Of a stretch of DNA of 64,000 bases, positions 21,107-32,806 are shown piece by piece. A program made the translations under genes and the position numbers. Position 1 is the stretch's first letter, and every line of letters begins with the position of its first letter. Origin of the DNA: Chlorocebus sabaeus (taxonomy: Eukaryota; Chordata; Mammalia; Primates; Cercopithecidae); assembly GCF_047675955.1 (NCBI RefSeq), contig NC_132919.1, positions 71,749,316-71,813,315 of the forward strand. Reading direction: 5' to 3'. Below the pieces are notes generated by a model. The model saw only the letters and a list, made by a program, of their open reading frames with translations. It was not told the origin of the DNA and searched no databases.

Positions 21107-21398
21107 GCCCAGGCACGGTGGCTCATGCCTGTAATCCCAGCACTTTGGGAGGCCAAGGTGGGCAGATCACTTGAGGTCAGGAGTTCAAAACCAGCCTGGC
21201 CAACATGGTGAAATCCCGTCTCAACTAAAAATACAAAAATTACCGTGATGTAGTGGCGTGCACCTGTAATCCCAGCTACTTGGGAGGCTGAGGCAGGAGA
21301 ATCTCTTCACCCGGGGAGGCGGAGGTTGCAGTGAGCCACCGAGATTGTGCCACTGTGCTCCAGCTTGGGTGACAGAGTGAGACTCTGTCTAAAAAAAA
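21107..21398 (+). mobile_element. Alu, sense
   Basis: Full-length dimer. The direct repeat AAAGTAGAGAAAATA flanks it just before 21107 and again after its A tail at about 21399. Confidence 0.94.
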
Positions 21399-21412
21399 AA
21401 GTAGAGAAAATA

Positions 21413-21574
21413 ATATGAGGAACTTCATGTCCTCATCACACAGCTTCAATAATTATCACCTCATGGCCCATCTTATTATTTCCCTAATGTTCCCAGTCCA
21501 GATTATTTTGAAGCAAATGCAATCACCGTATCTTTCATTCACAGATATTTTAGTATGTATGTCTGAAAGAAGGT
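21413..21574. mobile_element. Probable old L1 3' UTR fragment
   Basis: AT-rich, with wording like old primate L1 3' ends. Probably continuous with 22170-22300 and 22612-22704, now separated by later Alus. Family uncertain. Confidence 0.4.
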
Positions 21575-21575
21575 C

Positions 21576-21862
21576 TTTTTTTTTTTCTTTTTTTTTTGAG
21601 ACAAAGTCTCACTCTGTCACCCAGGCAGAGTGCAGTGGCATAATCTCGGCTCACTGCAACCTCTGCCTCCCAGGTTCAAGCAATTCTCCTGCCTCAGCCT
21701 CCTGAGTAGCTGGGACTACAGGCATGTGCCACCATGCCTGACTAATTTTTTGTATTTTTAGTAGAGATGCGGTTTTACCATGCTGGCCAGGCTGGTCTCA
21801 AACTCCTGACCTTGTGATCCGCCTGCCTCACCTCCCAAAGTGCTGGGATGACAGGTGTGGGC
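21576..21862 (-). mobile_element. Alu, antisense
   Basis: Dimer with small deletions, ends GGTGTGGGCC. Confidence 0.92.
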
Positions 21863-21870
21863 CAAGATTT

Positions 21871-22169
21871 CTTTCTTTTTTTTTTTTGAGACGAAGTCTC
21901 GCTCTTGTCCCCCAGGCTGGAATGCAATGGCATGATCTCAATTCACTGCCACCTCCGCCTCCCAGGTTCAAACGATTCTCCTGCCTCAGCCTCCTAAGTA
22001 GCTGGGATTACAGGTGCCTGCCACCATGCCTGGCTAATTTTTGTATTTTTAGTAAAGGCGGGGTTTCGCCATGTTGGCCAGGCTGGTCTCGAACTCCTGA
22101 CCTCAGGTGATCCACCCGGCTCAGCCTCCCAAAGTGTTGGGATTACAGGCGTGAGCCACCGCACCAGGC
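21871..22169 (-). mobile_element. Alu, antisense
   Basis: Full length, ends CCACCGCACCAGGCC, in tandem with the previous Alu. Confidence 0.93.
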
Positions 22170-22300
22170 CATGGAGGACTTTTTTAAATTAAGAAAACAA
22201 TCTTACCACAATTCCATATCATGCCTAAATATTTAGAATTCTTTAATATCATTGAATACCTTGTCAGTATTCAAATTTGCCTGATAACTTAATAAAATCT

Positions 22301-22596
22301 TTTTTTTTGTTTTGAGACAGAGCCTTGCTCTGTCGCCCAGGCTGGAGTGCCAACGGTGCAATCTCGGCTCACTACAACCTCTGCCTCTCAGGTTCAAGTG
22401 ATTCTCTTGCTTCAGCCTCCCGAGTAGCTGGGATTACAGGCGCCTGCCACCACATCCAGCTAATTTTTGTAGTTGTAGTAGAGACGGAGTTTCACCACGT
22501 TGGCCAGGCTGGTCTCGAACTCCTGACCTCAGGTGATCCGCCTGCCTTGGCCTCCCAAAGTGCTGGGGTTACAGGCATGTGCCACCATGCCCGGCC
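22301..22596 (-). mobile_element. Alu, antisense
   Basis: Full length, ends CACCATGCCCGGCC. Confidence 0.93.
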
Positions 22597-22704
22597 TTTT
22601 TTTTTTTTTTTTAAAGTCAGTTTGCTTGAATCAGGATCCAAATAAAACTTTTAGTTGATATCACTTATTTTAATCTGTAAGTCTCTCCCCCTCTTTTTTA
22701 TTCC

Positions 22705-22993
22705 TTTTTTTTTTTTTTTTTTTTGAGACAGGGTCTCACTCTTTTGCCCAGACTAGAATGCAGTGGCACAATCACAGGTCACTGCAGCCTTGACCTCCCG
22801 GGCTCAACTGATCCTCCCACCTCAGCCTCCTGAGTAGCTGCAACGAGAGACACACCACCATGCCCAGCTAATTTTTGTATTTTTTGTAGACATGGGGTTT
22901 TACCATGTTGTCCAGGATGGTCTTGAACTCCTGGACTCAAGCCTTGGCCTCCCAAAGCACTGGGATTACAGGCGTGAGTCACCATACCTGGCC
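22705..22993 (-). mobile_element. Alu, antisense
   Basis: Older dimer, ends CACCATACCTGGCC. It is the last Alu before the ORMDL3 Alu-free block. Confidence 0.92.
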
Positions 22994-22994
22994 C

Positions 22995-24999
22995 CAATTT
23001 TATTTGTTAAGGGAATTGAGGATTTGTTCTAATTTTCTTCATTCTAGACTTTGCTGACTATATTCCTGGGGAATGTATCTTATGCTATTTTGTGTCCTTA
23101 TTTTTTCATATAACTTAGCAAACATTTCCCCATACTGCCACAGGGTTTTCATAATCTGTCCTAAATGGCTTCATACTATTCCATCCAGTGGATATACTGT
23201 AATTTTTTTCTTGGGCATTTGGTTGCTTTCAGTTTTTCACTACTATAAATATTGCTGGAATGAACATCCTGACACATTGCAGCTTTTCCTGTACAAGGGA
23301 TGACTTCCTTAGAATATGCTACCAGAAGTGTAATTATGGCTGTGAGGCATGGAGAATTTTTCAGCTTCTTGGCACACAGTGACAGTTGTTTGTCCAAGGG
23401 TTTGTGTGTCCCCCAGCACCAAATAAGAGAGCTGTCACTCACTCTGAGTAGTGCTTAGGGCTATTCACAGTTGAAGAACGTTTGGGGAAGACATGGTAAT
23501 TATGAGGGCAGATTTAGAGAAGGAGAAAGATGATGACAGGGACTCCGGCTAAATAAAGCAGAAAGTGATCTGCAATTTACCACAAACCTAGAATGAGTCA
23601 GAACTCTGTTCATTCCTATTGTGAAAAAAAAAAAGAATCCTTGATAACAGGGGTTATTAATAGTGCATTACATGTCCAGTAATCTTTCTGTTAGACTCTG
23701 CATTAGTCAGAACCTCATTTGAGACGTGGACTCAGTCTGGGTCACTGAACTTCATAGAGATGTCAGGAAACTGACCAAGATCCAGAGGGCTCGATCAACT
23801 TGATGGAGGATGAAGAATCCCAGAGAAAAATCAAAGGAGTCAAGCAGGCTCACTTCGGAAAAAAACAGACACCTTTCTTGCCTTAATGCAGGGGAGGTTT
23901 CTGTGAAAAGAACAACACTGGGTTTGCTTTATGTCTGCAGAAAGATGCCTATAAGGAAAGGCACCTCCACAAACCGGGAGAAACTTCCATAGGACACAGG
24001 CAGAGCTATTTCAGACTCGGGTGATTATTTCGATCTTGGGATGAGCCCTTTTGGGGCCATTGGCCCTGGAAATATTCAAGAAACTGCCTGTTCTGCTCTG
24101 GGTGGTTCAAATACCCACCTGCCTGGTGACCACCAAGTGTCTCTGGGGGTCCCACTCCAGCTGTGTGACAACTGTTTCCTGGCAGCCCCCTGGGGAAGGA
24201 AGGGTAGGTGGAGTCCGAGTGAAGTGCTCCCCAGTTTCCCTGGGCTAGCCTTTTCCTTCCTGTTCCCTCACTTTCAGTTCAGGGTGCCATGAACTGCCAT
24301 TCAGAGTCAGGTTGGCATGCCATGACATCATCTGATCTTGCTATTCCAGCCCTGCCCTGCACAGAGTGGACTTAGAAAGAAGCTGGGTAGGGAGTTGAAA
24401 CTACTCAGACAAGGCCTCTTGGTGACATGGAGAATGGGAGTCACCAAGGAGACCTCAAGAGCAACCTCCTAAAGTAATATTAAGTAGATTCATACAATGC
24501 AACAGGTGATTTACATACATTTTTTTGGGTTCCCACAACATTAGAGGTGGGGTTTCACAGGTGTGGAATTGGAGATTAAGACAAGTAATTTGCCCAAGGT
24601 CACATTGCCAATAAAGGAGGGCCTGCCCTATGTCTACCAGGCAGTAAAGTCTGTGCCCTTGCCTTTAGACGATGCAGATGTGAAAACTGTAGACCAGAAC
24701 CTCTCATTCAAAGCCACACAAGCTGACCTGAGACAGAAACTCAGGCTCCTTACTACTGATCAAGGAATCTATGATACGTGGCCTCTTCTCACGTCAGGTG
24801 CGGGGAGGCCAAGGAAGTGGCCTGGTCCGGGGCAGCCTGGGCCAAGAGTGACTGAGAAGGAGAAGACAGGCTCCGTTCTGGGCCCTCCAGACCCTCACCC
24901 TAGCCAATGTTGTGAAAAGCGCGCTCCCAGGAGCGCCCAGCAGGGCAAAGGGCCAGGCTAGTCTGTTTCTGGAGGAGCCAATCTGGGGCCAGGGTGGAG
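22995..24999. other. Non-Alu intergenic region upstream of ORMDL3
   Basis: About 23040-23400 resembles an old LINE-derived fragment (low confidence). About 24540-24680 has antisense MIR-like wording (GACAAGTAATTTGCCCAAGG). No exon recognised. Confidence 0.4.
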
Positions 25000-25004
25000 G
25001 CAGC

Positions 25005-25150
25005 CAGGTGCAGTGGAAAAACCCTGCACTTGCGGTAAGAATATCTGGGTTTCGATCCAGTCTGGGACCCAGCAAAGACCTACAGCAAGTTACTTACAAG
25101 TCCGAGTCTCCTCATCTGCAAAACTGGGGAACGGATAAAATACACTTGAA
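25005..25150 (+). mobile_element. MIR-like fragment close to the ORMDL3 promoter
   Basis: Contains the MIR-type order of a mid-element GGTTTCGATCCAG, then AAGTTACTTACAAGTCC and CTCATCTGCAAAACTGGGGA. Confidence 0.65.
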
Positions 25151-25271
25151 GGGCACAGGAACAAAAGTTGGAATTGTTACGCACCAAAATTCTATCATCC
25201 GATCTGACCACGTCACGGTGCAACTTCCAACCGCGCGTCCCCAGAGAGTCCGGGAACGGAGCCCAGGAAAA

Positions 25272-25285
25272 ACTACAACTCCCAG
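25272..25285 (+). promoter_or_regulatory. ZNF143/SBS-type motif, copy 1
   Basis: ACTACAACTCCCAG matches the known ZNF143/THAP11-associated promoter element (ACTACAnnTCCCAG pattern). Confidence 0.7.
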
Positions 25286-25320
25286 GAGCGTCGGGCTGGC
25301 CGGCTGGGAACCAGCGGAGA

Positions 25321-25334
25321 ACTACAACTCCCAG
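25321..25334 (+). promoter_or_regulatory. ZNF143/SBS-type motif, copy 2
   Basis: Identical 14-mer 49 bases downstream. The following GGAG(G)CGTCGGGC is also shared, so the pair comes from a local tandem duplication. Confidence 0.7.
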
Positions 25335-25363
25335 GAGGCGTCGGGCGTGCCGGCGCGGGGCGG

Positions 25364-25370
25364 TGACGTC
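25364..25370 (+). promoter_or_regulatory. CRE-like TGACGTC
   Basis: Seven of eight bases of the CREB/ATF palindrome, about 140 bases upstream of the exon 1 donor. Confidence 0.5.
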
Positions 25371-25510
25371 GCGGGGCCCGGCGCGGAGCGCTGATTCGGC
25401 CGGAGCTGCCAGCGGGGAGGCTGCCGCCGCGGGTTGTTACAGCTGCTGGAGCAGCAGCGGACCCCGCTCCCGGGAACCGTTCCCGGCCCCTCGATATCCG
25501 GCCCCGCACG

Positions 25511-28504
25511 GTGAGCCCAGACGGAACCGGGAGGCCCCAGGGCTAGGGGAGGGGCGGGAGGGAAGGTAGGAGCTGCTAGGGAGGCGCCCCGGGCTGGATA
25601 GACGGGGGCAGAGGGAGTGGGGGGTGGAGGGAGTGCATCAGCCGAGGGGGTGCAGCGGCTGGGGAGGTGGCCAAGGAATAAAGTGCGAGCTGGAGGCCGG
25701 GGGTGGAACGTCGGGAGGAGCGCCTCGGCAAGGGTTGGGAGGCGAGGAGCGGCTGGGCTTCTGGGATAAACGTTTGGCTGCCTCCAGGGCTGGGTGAACG
25801 CGTGGAGATGGCTGTGGGGTCCTGGACCGGGCCGGATTCCGAGTTCCAGGACCCAGACTGGGCAACAGAGTGGGACCCCTCCCCCCGGCCTCGCGCCCGA
25901 GGTCTCACTCAGAAAACCCCAACAACAATGTGGACTCCGTCTCTTCGTTCCTCCTCTCCTCTACTTACTGCGGGTTCGCCTGGGCACTCGCTTTCCGCTC
26001 CCACCGCCCTCCCCCAGTCGGGGTGGCTGGGCCAAAGTTGAGAGGTGATCAGCTGTGGTCCTGCAGCTTGGGGGTGGGCGGAATGGAAGTGGCATCGTGA
26101 CGTGCTGCCACGGACTCCCCTTTGAGGTCCCCATCCAGGCCCGGATGTTTTGTGCTCCTCTTCCAAGACAGGGGGTTTGCTGTTGTGAGGGCTGCTCCTT
26201 CCTGGAGGAGGGAATGGGAAGGGCTCACCTGGTGACTGCCCTGGTGGTGCTCAGCCTTGGCTTGAGTGTCTGGCATACTGGCTGGGCCCGAATATTTGTG
26301 CGTGGAGCCAAGGGGGTGGGGAGGGAAGAAGGGGGAAAGAGCTACCAGCAAAAACGTGGTTAACAGAACAGAGTTGCTGCAGGCTCTGGTTTGAGGCAGG
26401 TTATGAAACCACATCAGGGCCCGGCACTAAGCAGCCACCTGCCAGCTGTGGCAGCAGAAGTTTTTAGCTCAGCTCCTGTAGACCTAGTCGACCTGTGCCA
26501 GCCTCTTCTCTCTGTTTCTCCCCATCTAGGGGAGGGGTCGGTTGGTTGGTTTACTAATGGAAGTGATATGTGCCCATAGTCACAGGAAAGTCTCAAGAGT
26601 GTTTGCTGGCTGCCAGTCTTTTTGTTAGTTTATTGATCTCTTCTTTTTCAGGGGTGTCTGGTGGTTTCCTGCTCTCAGGGTACCTAGTGTTTAGGCTTCA
26701 GGAAGAAGCTTCCGAGGGTGTCGGCTGGGACCTAGGTCTAGTCTTTTCCTAGGCTCATCGAGTTTTGTTGGCTGCCCTGTGAAAGCCAGAAAGGGGTATG
26801 GGGTCCTGTGGTCTGGGATTCCACGAGGCTTTTGGCACTCTTGGACAACTACTAGGAAGGGTTAGTGGGCTTTCTACACCAGCACCTCTGTAGGTGCGGA
26901 TTACAGAGAGGTGATGGGGTGGCGGTTTCAGGTCAGACTTGGGATGCTGTTTCCCTCTCCTTAGAGGTAAGTCCTTCAGAGCCCTCACTTCTCAGCCACA
27001 TGCCACCCTCTTGTCTCAGGTGGAGGCTTTTGCGTAGGAGCTGTCTGAGAAGAGGAAACTTGCTCCTCTTATCCTGGAAGTAAAGAACTGGCCCCTGAGG
27101 ATTCAGGCTCCTGTGCAGGTTTGGCTAGTTCCTAGTCAGAGGTAGATAGCATTTGGGTCTGAGGGGGTTGCTGCAGGGGCGTGAGGCAGGTGGCCTTCTG
27201 GGTACTTCTAGAATATCTCTATCTGGGACTCTTCTCTGCATTCCCAGGAAATATGGGGCTGTTAATGTGGTGATGATCTTATGGTCTTTAGCAAGCAGGA
27301 CCCTACCTCAGATAGGGAGGTGAGCCAGTACACAGGTGCCGTCTGTCTGCGCTTTCTCCTGGTCACAGGGCCCTCAGGGATCTGGGGACAGCCAAGCTCT
27401 GGACAAGGGGCAGATCATTCCACCCCTTCCTTCTCTACTTCCCTCTGCTCACTGTGGGTTGCGGCCACCTCCTGGTTCCTCCTGCTGCAGGACTCCTACC
27501 GTTGGTGCTGGGCAGGGGAAGGCATGGTGCTAACGTACACCTGGAAACAGGTGCTGAGAGGGGAGATTGAGGTGAGGATGGGCAGGACAGAGAAGAACGG
27601 GGCCAGGAGGAAGACCACAGGTTCGAGTCTGTGCCCTTGGGAGACATATGTTGATGTGGGTTCCAGCTCTCTGTGGGAGTTATAGGTGTTGGCCACATTC
27701 TCTATCCTTGCCTCTCTTGTGGGGAAAAGGGCCCTGGTGGTTTGGCAGTGGAGTGGGTGGCACCACAAGGGTTGGCCTGAGTGGCTGCCAAATGGAGAAA
27801 ACATCCAGATGGGTTGTTTTGTGTCACCCAGGAGGGGTGCCTTCCAGGTCTGGGCAAAGGTTGTCCCTGGTCTGTTGTTTTCTCCTATCTTCCTCCCTCC
27901 CCACTTCCCTCTTTCTACCTGATCAGTCCTCCTAAGTTGGGGTTTGGGGAGATCCAGAATTGAAAAAATTAGAGGAGGTAAGTGGATGCAGTGACTCAAA
28001 ATAGTTCATCCACTGCTGCCTGTACCCACAGGCCTCACTTCTTTCCCTCCTGATGGGAAGGGCTTAAGAGTGGATGTCCCACATCAGGCCCTCAGTGAGA
28101 CACAGTCCAGCAGGGGTTATGCTGAGTGAGAATTCTGTCTCTGGGGCTTTGTCGGCAGAGGGTCCTCATGGAAGTGCCATAAGGGGTGAGGCTGGGGGAT
28201 GGGCCTTGACTTCTCTGCTCTGGGGCTGCATGCCTCTTGATGACCTGTCCTTCGATGCCCTGCCGGGGCCCTGTCCCAGTGGGATAATGCGTGGGGCAGC
28301 CTGCTGTTTATCCCAGCCCAGCAGCAGGAAATGAGTAGAGCTAAGTCCACATGGACTTTCTCCACCTTCCATGCTTGAGAGTCAAAAGAGTGGAACTGCC
28401 TGGAGTTCTCAGGGAAAGAAGAGCCTGCCTCCCAGTGGGATCCGAGGGTGAGAGGGTGCAGGGAAAGCAGTGTGACCTGTCTGACCTGTGCTGCTTGTTT
28501 GCAG
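25511..28504 (+). other. ORMDL3: ORMDL3 intron 1
   Basis: GT at 25511-25512 to AG at 28503-28504 (pyrimidine run CTGTGCTGCTTGTTTGCAG). No Alu or LTR within. In humans this intron carries regulatory variation linked to asthma; no specific site is assigned here. Confidence 0.75.
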
Positions 28505-28700
28505 AACAGTGGAGAGGGGCAGCAGGATGAATGTGGGCACAGCGCACAGCGAGGTGAACCCCAACACGCGGGTGATGAACAGCCGCGGCATCTGGCTCTC
28601 CTACGTGCTGGCCATCGGTCTCCTCCACGTCGTGCTGCTGAGCATCCCCTTCGTGAGTGTGCCTGTCGTCTGGACCCTCACCAACCTCATCCACAACATG
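28505..28700 (+). CDS. ORMDL3: ORMDL3 exon 2 (start codon at 28527)
   Basis: 22 bases of 5' UTR (AACAGTGGAGAGGGGCAGCAGG), then ATG and 58 codons ending in phase 0 at CACAACATG|GTGAGA. Confidence 0.95.
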
Positions 28701-30155
28701 GTGAGAGCCTGCCTGCTGCCTGCTCCTGCCCTCTGGGCTGCTCTTTGGCAGGGCTGAGGGATAGGAGGAGCCTGTGGGGCCTGGCCCAGATGTCAGGGTG
28801 ACGTACTGGCGTCTGCCTCCAGAGCCCAGGCCTAGTCCTTATCTCTCTGCCTTGCTCCCCCTTCTGGGTTCCTGCCCTGTGTACTATGATAGGAATCAAA
28901 TCTGCAGATTTTTCCACATCTCTTGGGTGGGGTGGCTGTGGGCCTGGAAGATGTGCCCCTGAGAGCTAAACAAAGGACTCCAGAGAGTGCCCAGGACCTG
29001 GGAGTCCTGGTGCCTAGGCTGGTACAGAAATACCCCTTTCTCAAGTTAGCTTCTTGAACCATCTTCTACTCTTGCCCTTCTCTGCTCCCTCACCACTTGC
29101 TACCTTGCCCTCTTTGGAGCGTAAGCAGGGCTTAGTCCCATCCGCTTGCCTCCTCCCAGCAGGCACAGGGGGCTATGAGTGGCCTGGAGGGGCAGCATCT
29201 CGGTGCCTGTCTCGTGGCTACGCATTCTCATGCCAGGCCTAGCCTGTCCCCCAGGGAGTCCCCTTGTTCTTCTCCTGCCAGGCTCCCAGCTTCTCCTTCC
29301 TGACCTCCAGCCCATATCCCCTTGCCCAGCAGAGGGAGGCTCCAGATCACTGGGAGTTACTTCTGTCTGTGACTGGGTGGAGGAGCTGGGCAGGGGGGCC
29401 TTTTCCCGTTTGTATCGTGTAACAAAGACCTCGTTCTCCAGGGCATGTATATCTTCCTGCACACGGTGAAGGGGACACCCTTTGAGACCCCGGACCAGGG
29501 CAAGGCGAGGCTGCTAACCCACTGGGAGCAAATGGACTATGGGGTCCAGTTCACGGCCTCTCGGAAGTTCTTGACCATCACACCCATCGTGTTGTGAGTG
29601 CCTGGGCTACAGGAAGACACCAGCAGGCAGGGCAAGGCCTGGAGGACCCCAGGGCCCAGTCATGCTTATTAACCCTGCTGTGGCTCCTGGTGTAGGGATG
29701 AACAGAGGAAGTTGGAATATTACTGGGTCTTAGACTGAGCTCAGGCTTTGGGTCTCCCTGGCCTCGTCTTTCCTCCATTGGAGCTTTCTTTCTGCTAGTG
29801 AGATAGGCCCACAGGCTTGGGGTGAAGTTGGGAGGTGGGGGCGGCGCTGGGCCGGGAGGGGCCTCTTTAGCCTGAGAGCTCTTGCTTCTTACTCTGGTCT
29901 GGGGACCTCTTCTGTCACTCCTTAGCCGTCAGGATTCTGCCTTTCCCTACGCAGGAAGTGAGGGAGGAAGGGGTCCTCCCAACAGTCTTTTATCTCTCTC
30001 CTCACCCTTCCCCTCCCAGGTACTTCCTCACCAGCTTCTACACTAAGTACGACCAGATCCATTTCGTCCTCAACACTGTGTCTCTGATGAGCGTGCTCAT
30101 CCCCAAGCTGCCCCAGCTCCACGGAGTCCGGATTTTTGGAATCAATAAGTACTGA
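28527..30155 (+). CDS. ORMDL3: ORM1-like protein 3, complete gene (3 coding exons)
   Basis: Joining 28527-28700, 29442-29593 and 30020-30155 gives 462 bases, a 153-residue protein plus stop. Length and sequence match the ORMDL family essentially end to end. ORMDL proteins sit in the endoplasmic reticulum membrane and inhibit serine palmitoyltransferase (the SPTLC1/SPTLC2 complex) in response to ceramide, so limiting sphingolipid synthesis. Visible features: polar N-terminus with NPNTR at 11-15 (Asn13 is implicated in ceramide sensing), hydrophobic segments at about 22-47, 48-66, 101-114 and 123-138, and the conserved C-terminus [11 protein letters not shown]. All introns are GT-AG. The gene lies head-to-tail with GSDMB and divergent from LRRC3C, as in human. 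No lesion is seen. Confidence 0.97.
29442..29593 (+). CDS. ORMDL3: ORMDL3 exon 3
   Basis: Acceptor CGTTCTCCAG, starts GGCATGTATATC, ends CATCGTGTT|GTGAGT in phase 2. Encodes the loop region around [20 protein letters not shown]. Confidence 0.95.
30020..30155 (+). CDS. ORMDL3: ORMDL3 exon 4, coding part
   Basis: Acceptor CCCTCCCAG, coding to TGA at 30153-30155. Encodes the last two membrane segments. Confidence 0.95.
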
Positions 30156-31660
30156 GGGTGCAGCCCCTTCCCCTGCCCAGGATGGCAGGGGAGGGGTAGG
30201 GTAAAAGGCATGTGCTGCGACACTGAAGACAGAAAGAAGAAGCCTCTGGACACTGCCAGAGATGGGGGTTGAGCCTCTGGGCCTAGTTTCCCCCCTCGCT
30301 TCCCCCAGTAGCCAACTTGGAGTAGCTTGTAGTGGGGTTGGGGTAGGCCCCCCGGGCTCTGACTTTTTCTGAAGTTTTTGATCTTTTCCTTTTGCTTTTT
30401 GAATAGAGACTCCATGGAGGTGGTCATGGAATGGGCTTGGCTCCTGGGCTGAACATGGACCACGCAGTTGGGACAGGAGGCCAGGGGAAAAACCCCTGCT
30501 CACTTGTTTGCCCTCAGGCAGCCAAAGCACTTTAACCCCTGTGGAGGGAGCAGAGGGCGGTATGGCTTCTGGATTGTGTCACTGTGATTCCTAGGTTTTT
30601 TCGATGACACGCAGTGTGTGCTTTTGTGTATGGAAGCAAGTGTGGGATGGGGCCTTGCCCTTCTGGGTAGAGAGCTGTCTGATGCAAGTCTCAGGCTTTT
30701 GGCAGCTTCCCTGCAGCTCACCTGGGGCCCTGGGTGGGAGTGGGGAGGGTCAGGTGGGGGGAGATGGGGTGGAGTGTGGATGGCTTGGTCCCAGAGGTGA
30801 GGGGCCAGGATTGCTGCCATCCTGGCCTGGTGGAGGTTGGGGAGCTGTAGGGGGTTAGTGAGTCGAGACTTAGAAGAATGGGGCCACGTAGCAGCAGAGG
30901 ACTGGTGTAAGGGAGGGAGGGGTAGGGACACAAGCTAGAGCCAGTCTCCTTTGGGATGTGGGCAGGGAGGGAAGCAGGCTTGGAGGGTTGATTTACCCAC
31001 AGAATGTGATAGTAATAGGGGAGGGAGGCTGCTGTGGGCTTAACTCCTGGGTTGGCTGTTGGGTGGACAGGTGGGGAAAAGGCCCATGAGTCATTGTAAG
31101 CACAGGTCCAACTTGGCCCTGACTCCCGCAGGGGTATGGGGAAGCTGTGACAGAAACAATGGATGCTGTGGTCCTCTGCAGGCCCTCACCCCTTAGCTTC
31201 CTCATGCAGACTGGTACTGGGCAGGGCCTCTTATGTGGCAGGCACATGTGGCACTGTGAGGCCACCCCACGTGGGGTCGGTGGTGAGAGTCCTGTAGGAT
31301 CCCTGCTCAAGCAGCACAGGGGAAGGAGCAAGGCGTGGCCTGTAGGCACTGTCTCAGCCTGCAGAGAAGAAAGTGAGGCTGGGAGCCTGAACCTGGGCCG
31401 GGGCCTCCTCCCTCCCCAGTTTGACTAGGGACAGTGTTAATTTTGAAAAGGCGTGGGTCCCTGTGTCCTCTTCCAGGGGCCTGAGGGAGCAGGAGAAGTC
31501 ACTGGGCCTGTTTTCTGCCTCCTGGCCCTGCATCTCCCACCCCATGTATCATAGGGAACTTTCACCTTAAAATCTTTCTAAGCAAAGTGTGAATAGGATT
31601 TTTACTCCCTTTGTACAGTATTCTGAGAAACGCAAATAAAAGGGCAACATGTTCCTGTTT
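30156..31660 (+). other. ORMDL3: ORMDL3 3' UTR
   Basis: About 1.5 kb downstream of the stop, free of interspersed repeats. Ends just after the AATAAA at 31635-31640. The cleavage site is estimated. Confidence 0.7.
31635..31640 (+). terminator. ORMDL3: ORMDL3 polyadenylation signal
   Basis: Canonical AATAAA followed within 20-30 bases by a GT/T-rich stretch (TGTTCCTGTTTCCCTGTGTC). Confidence 0.75.
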
Positions 31661-32560
31661 CCCTGTGTCTGGCCTCTGCTTCCTGGAAGGCTGAGGGGAG
31701 GGGGCAGGGGTGTGGGCACAGCTCCGGCTGAGGTGCTGGTGGGGTATCAGTGCAGCTCTGACGGTGGCGGGAGGGGCGCTGGGACTGCTGGGCTTTCTGC
31801 TGGCTTCAGCAGGGAAATCCCCCAAGGGGGCTGTGAGGGAACTGGCGGCGACAGCAGCAGTAGTCAGAGAGCAAAATTCTCTGTGCTTTTGCGTGGCTGT
31901 TCTCTGACTGGTCTTGTGCCTTGGCCCCACAGGTTGGGGTGACCTGTGCCATGGCCAGGGACGGGGGCAGTCCAGCAATCGTTTATACATGGAGCAAGGG
32001 TCCCAAGCGGTGCCCAGTCCTTCCCAGTAAATCCCCAGCCCTTCTCCAGTTTCTCACTTCTTTCCCCAAGGCCTTTCCCCAGTCACCTCTCCCCTGGGAG
32101 CGCTGCGTTTCCTTCTGGCCTTTCAGTGGAGGGGACTTTTCATACTTCCTGCTCCCACCATAAGCCTGAGTGGCAGGGGAAGAGGTTCTGGGGACTTTCT
32201 GAGGCCACCATGGCTAGGAGAGAGGAGTCCTATAGCAAGGAATCCTTATTTCACGAGGGCACTGACCTTCCAGCGTGTTCTGCGCAGTATGAGCTGCTAT
32301 TCTCAGGAGAGGCACAAAGTCCCAGATAGAAGGGAGGGGCTGCCCCCAGCAGCCTGGGGTCTCTGGCCCTGGTCTGCCATCACAGCACCCTTGGAGTGAG
32401 TGTCAGGGATGTGGGATATTTGCTCAAGTCCAGCCACGGGCCCTCTCCCAGTAGAGCCCACACATTGTTGGAAAGATAAATATAGCCACTGCTCTCATTC
32501 CTGGGAGTAGGGGTGCCCTGGTTGCTTTCACCAGCCTGCAAGAGTACAGTCAGGGTGAGG
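31661..32560. other. ORMDL3-GSDMB intergenic spacer, part 1
   Basis: No repeat and no conserved exon recognised. Open frames of up to 142 residues have no domain. Confidence 0.4.
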
Positions 32561-32564
32561 TGCT

Positions 32565-32740
32565 GGGGAACATCAACAACAATCTGGGTTCGAATCCCAG
32601 CTTTGCCACTTGTTAGCCATGTTGCTGTGTCAACTTCTCTGAGCTTCAGTTTCTTCCACTGTTGTGTAAGGATAATGCCTTCTAGGGCTGTTGTGAGCAT
32701 TAGTACTGTGCCTGGCATATAGTAAATAATATATGGTAGC
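32565..32740 (+). mobile_element. MIR element
   Basis: Typical order of MIR wording: GGGTTCGAATCCCAGCTTTG, GAGCTTCAGTTTCTTC, then GTGCCTGGCATATAGTAAAT. Confidence 0.85.
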
Positions 32741-32772
32741 CATATTATTATTATTGTTACTACCACCACTGT

Positions 32773-32806
32773 CATTTATTTATTTATTTATTTATTTATT
32801 TATTTG
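32773..32806. repeat. (TTTA)n microsatellite
   Basis: About eight TTTA units forming the tail of the next antisense Alu. Confidence 0.95.

Larger units (their letters stand above)
25230..25510 (+). promoter_or_regulatory. ORMDL3: ORMDL3 promoter and noncoding exon 1
   Basis: CpG-rich TATA-less region ending in a splice donor at GCACG|GTGAGC (exon end 25510). It holds two copies of ACTACAACTCCCAG, at 25272-25285 and 25321-25334, and a CRE-like TGACGTC at 25364-25370. The start site is probably between about 25370 and 25430. The exact transcription start cannot be fixed from sequence. Confidence 0.75.

Noticed and set aside
24563..25569. Frames of 130-160 residues before ORMDL3
   Set aside because: They run through a MIR-like fragment and the CpG-island promoter without splice-flanked conservation.
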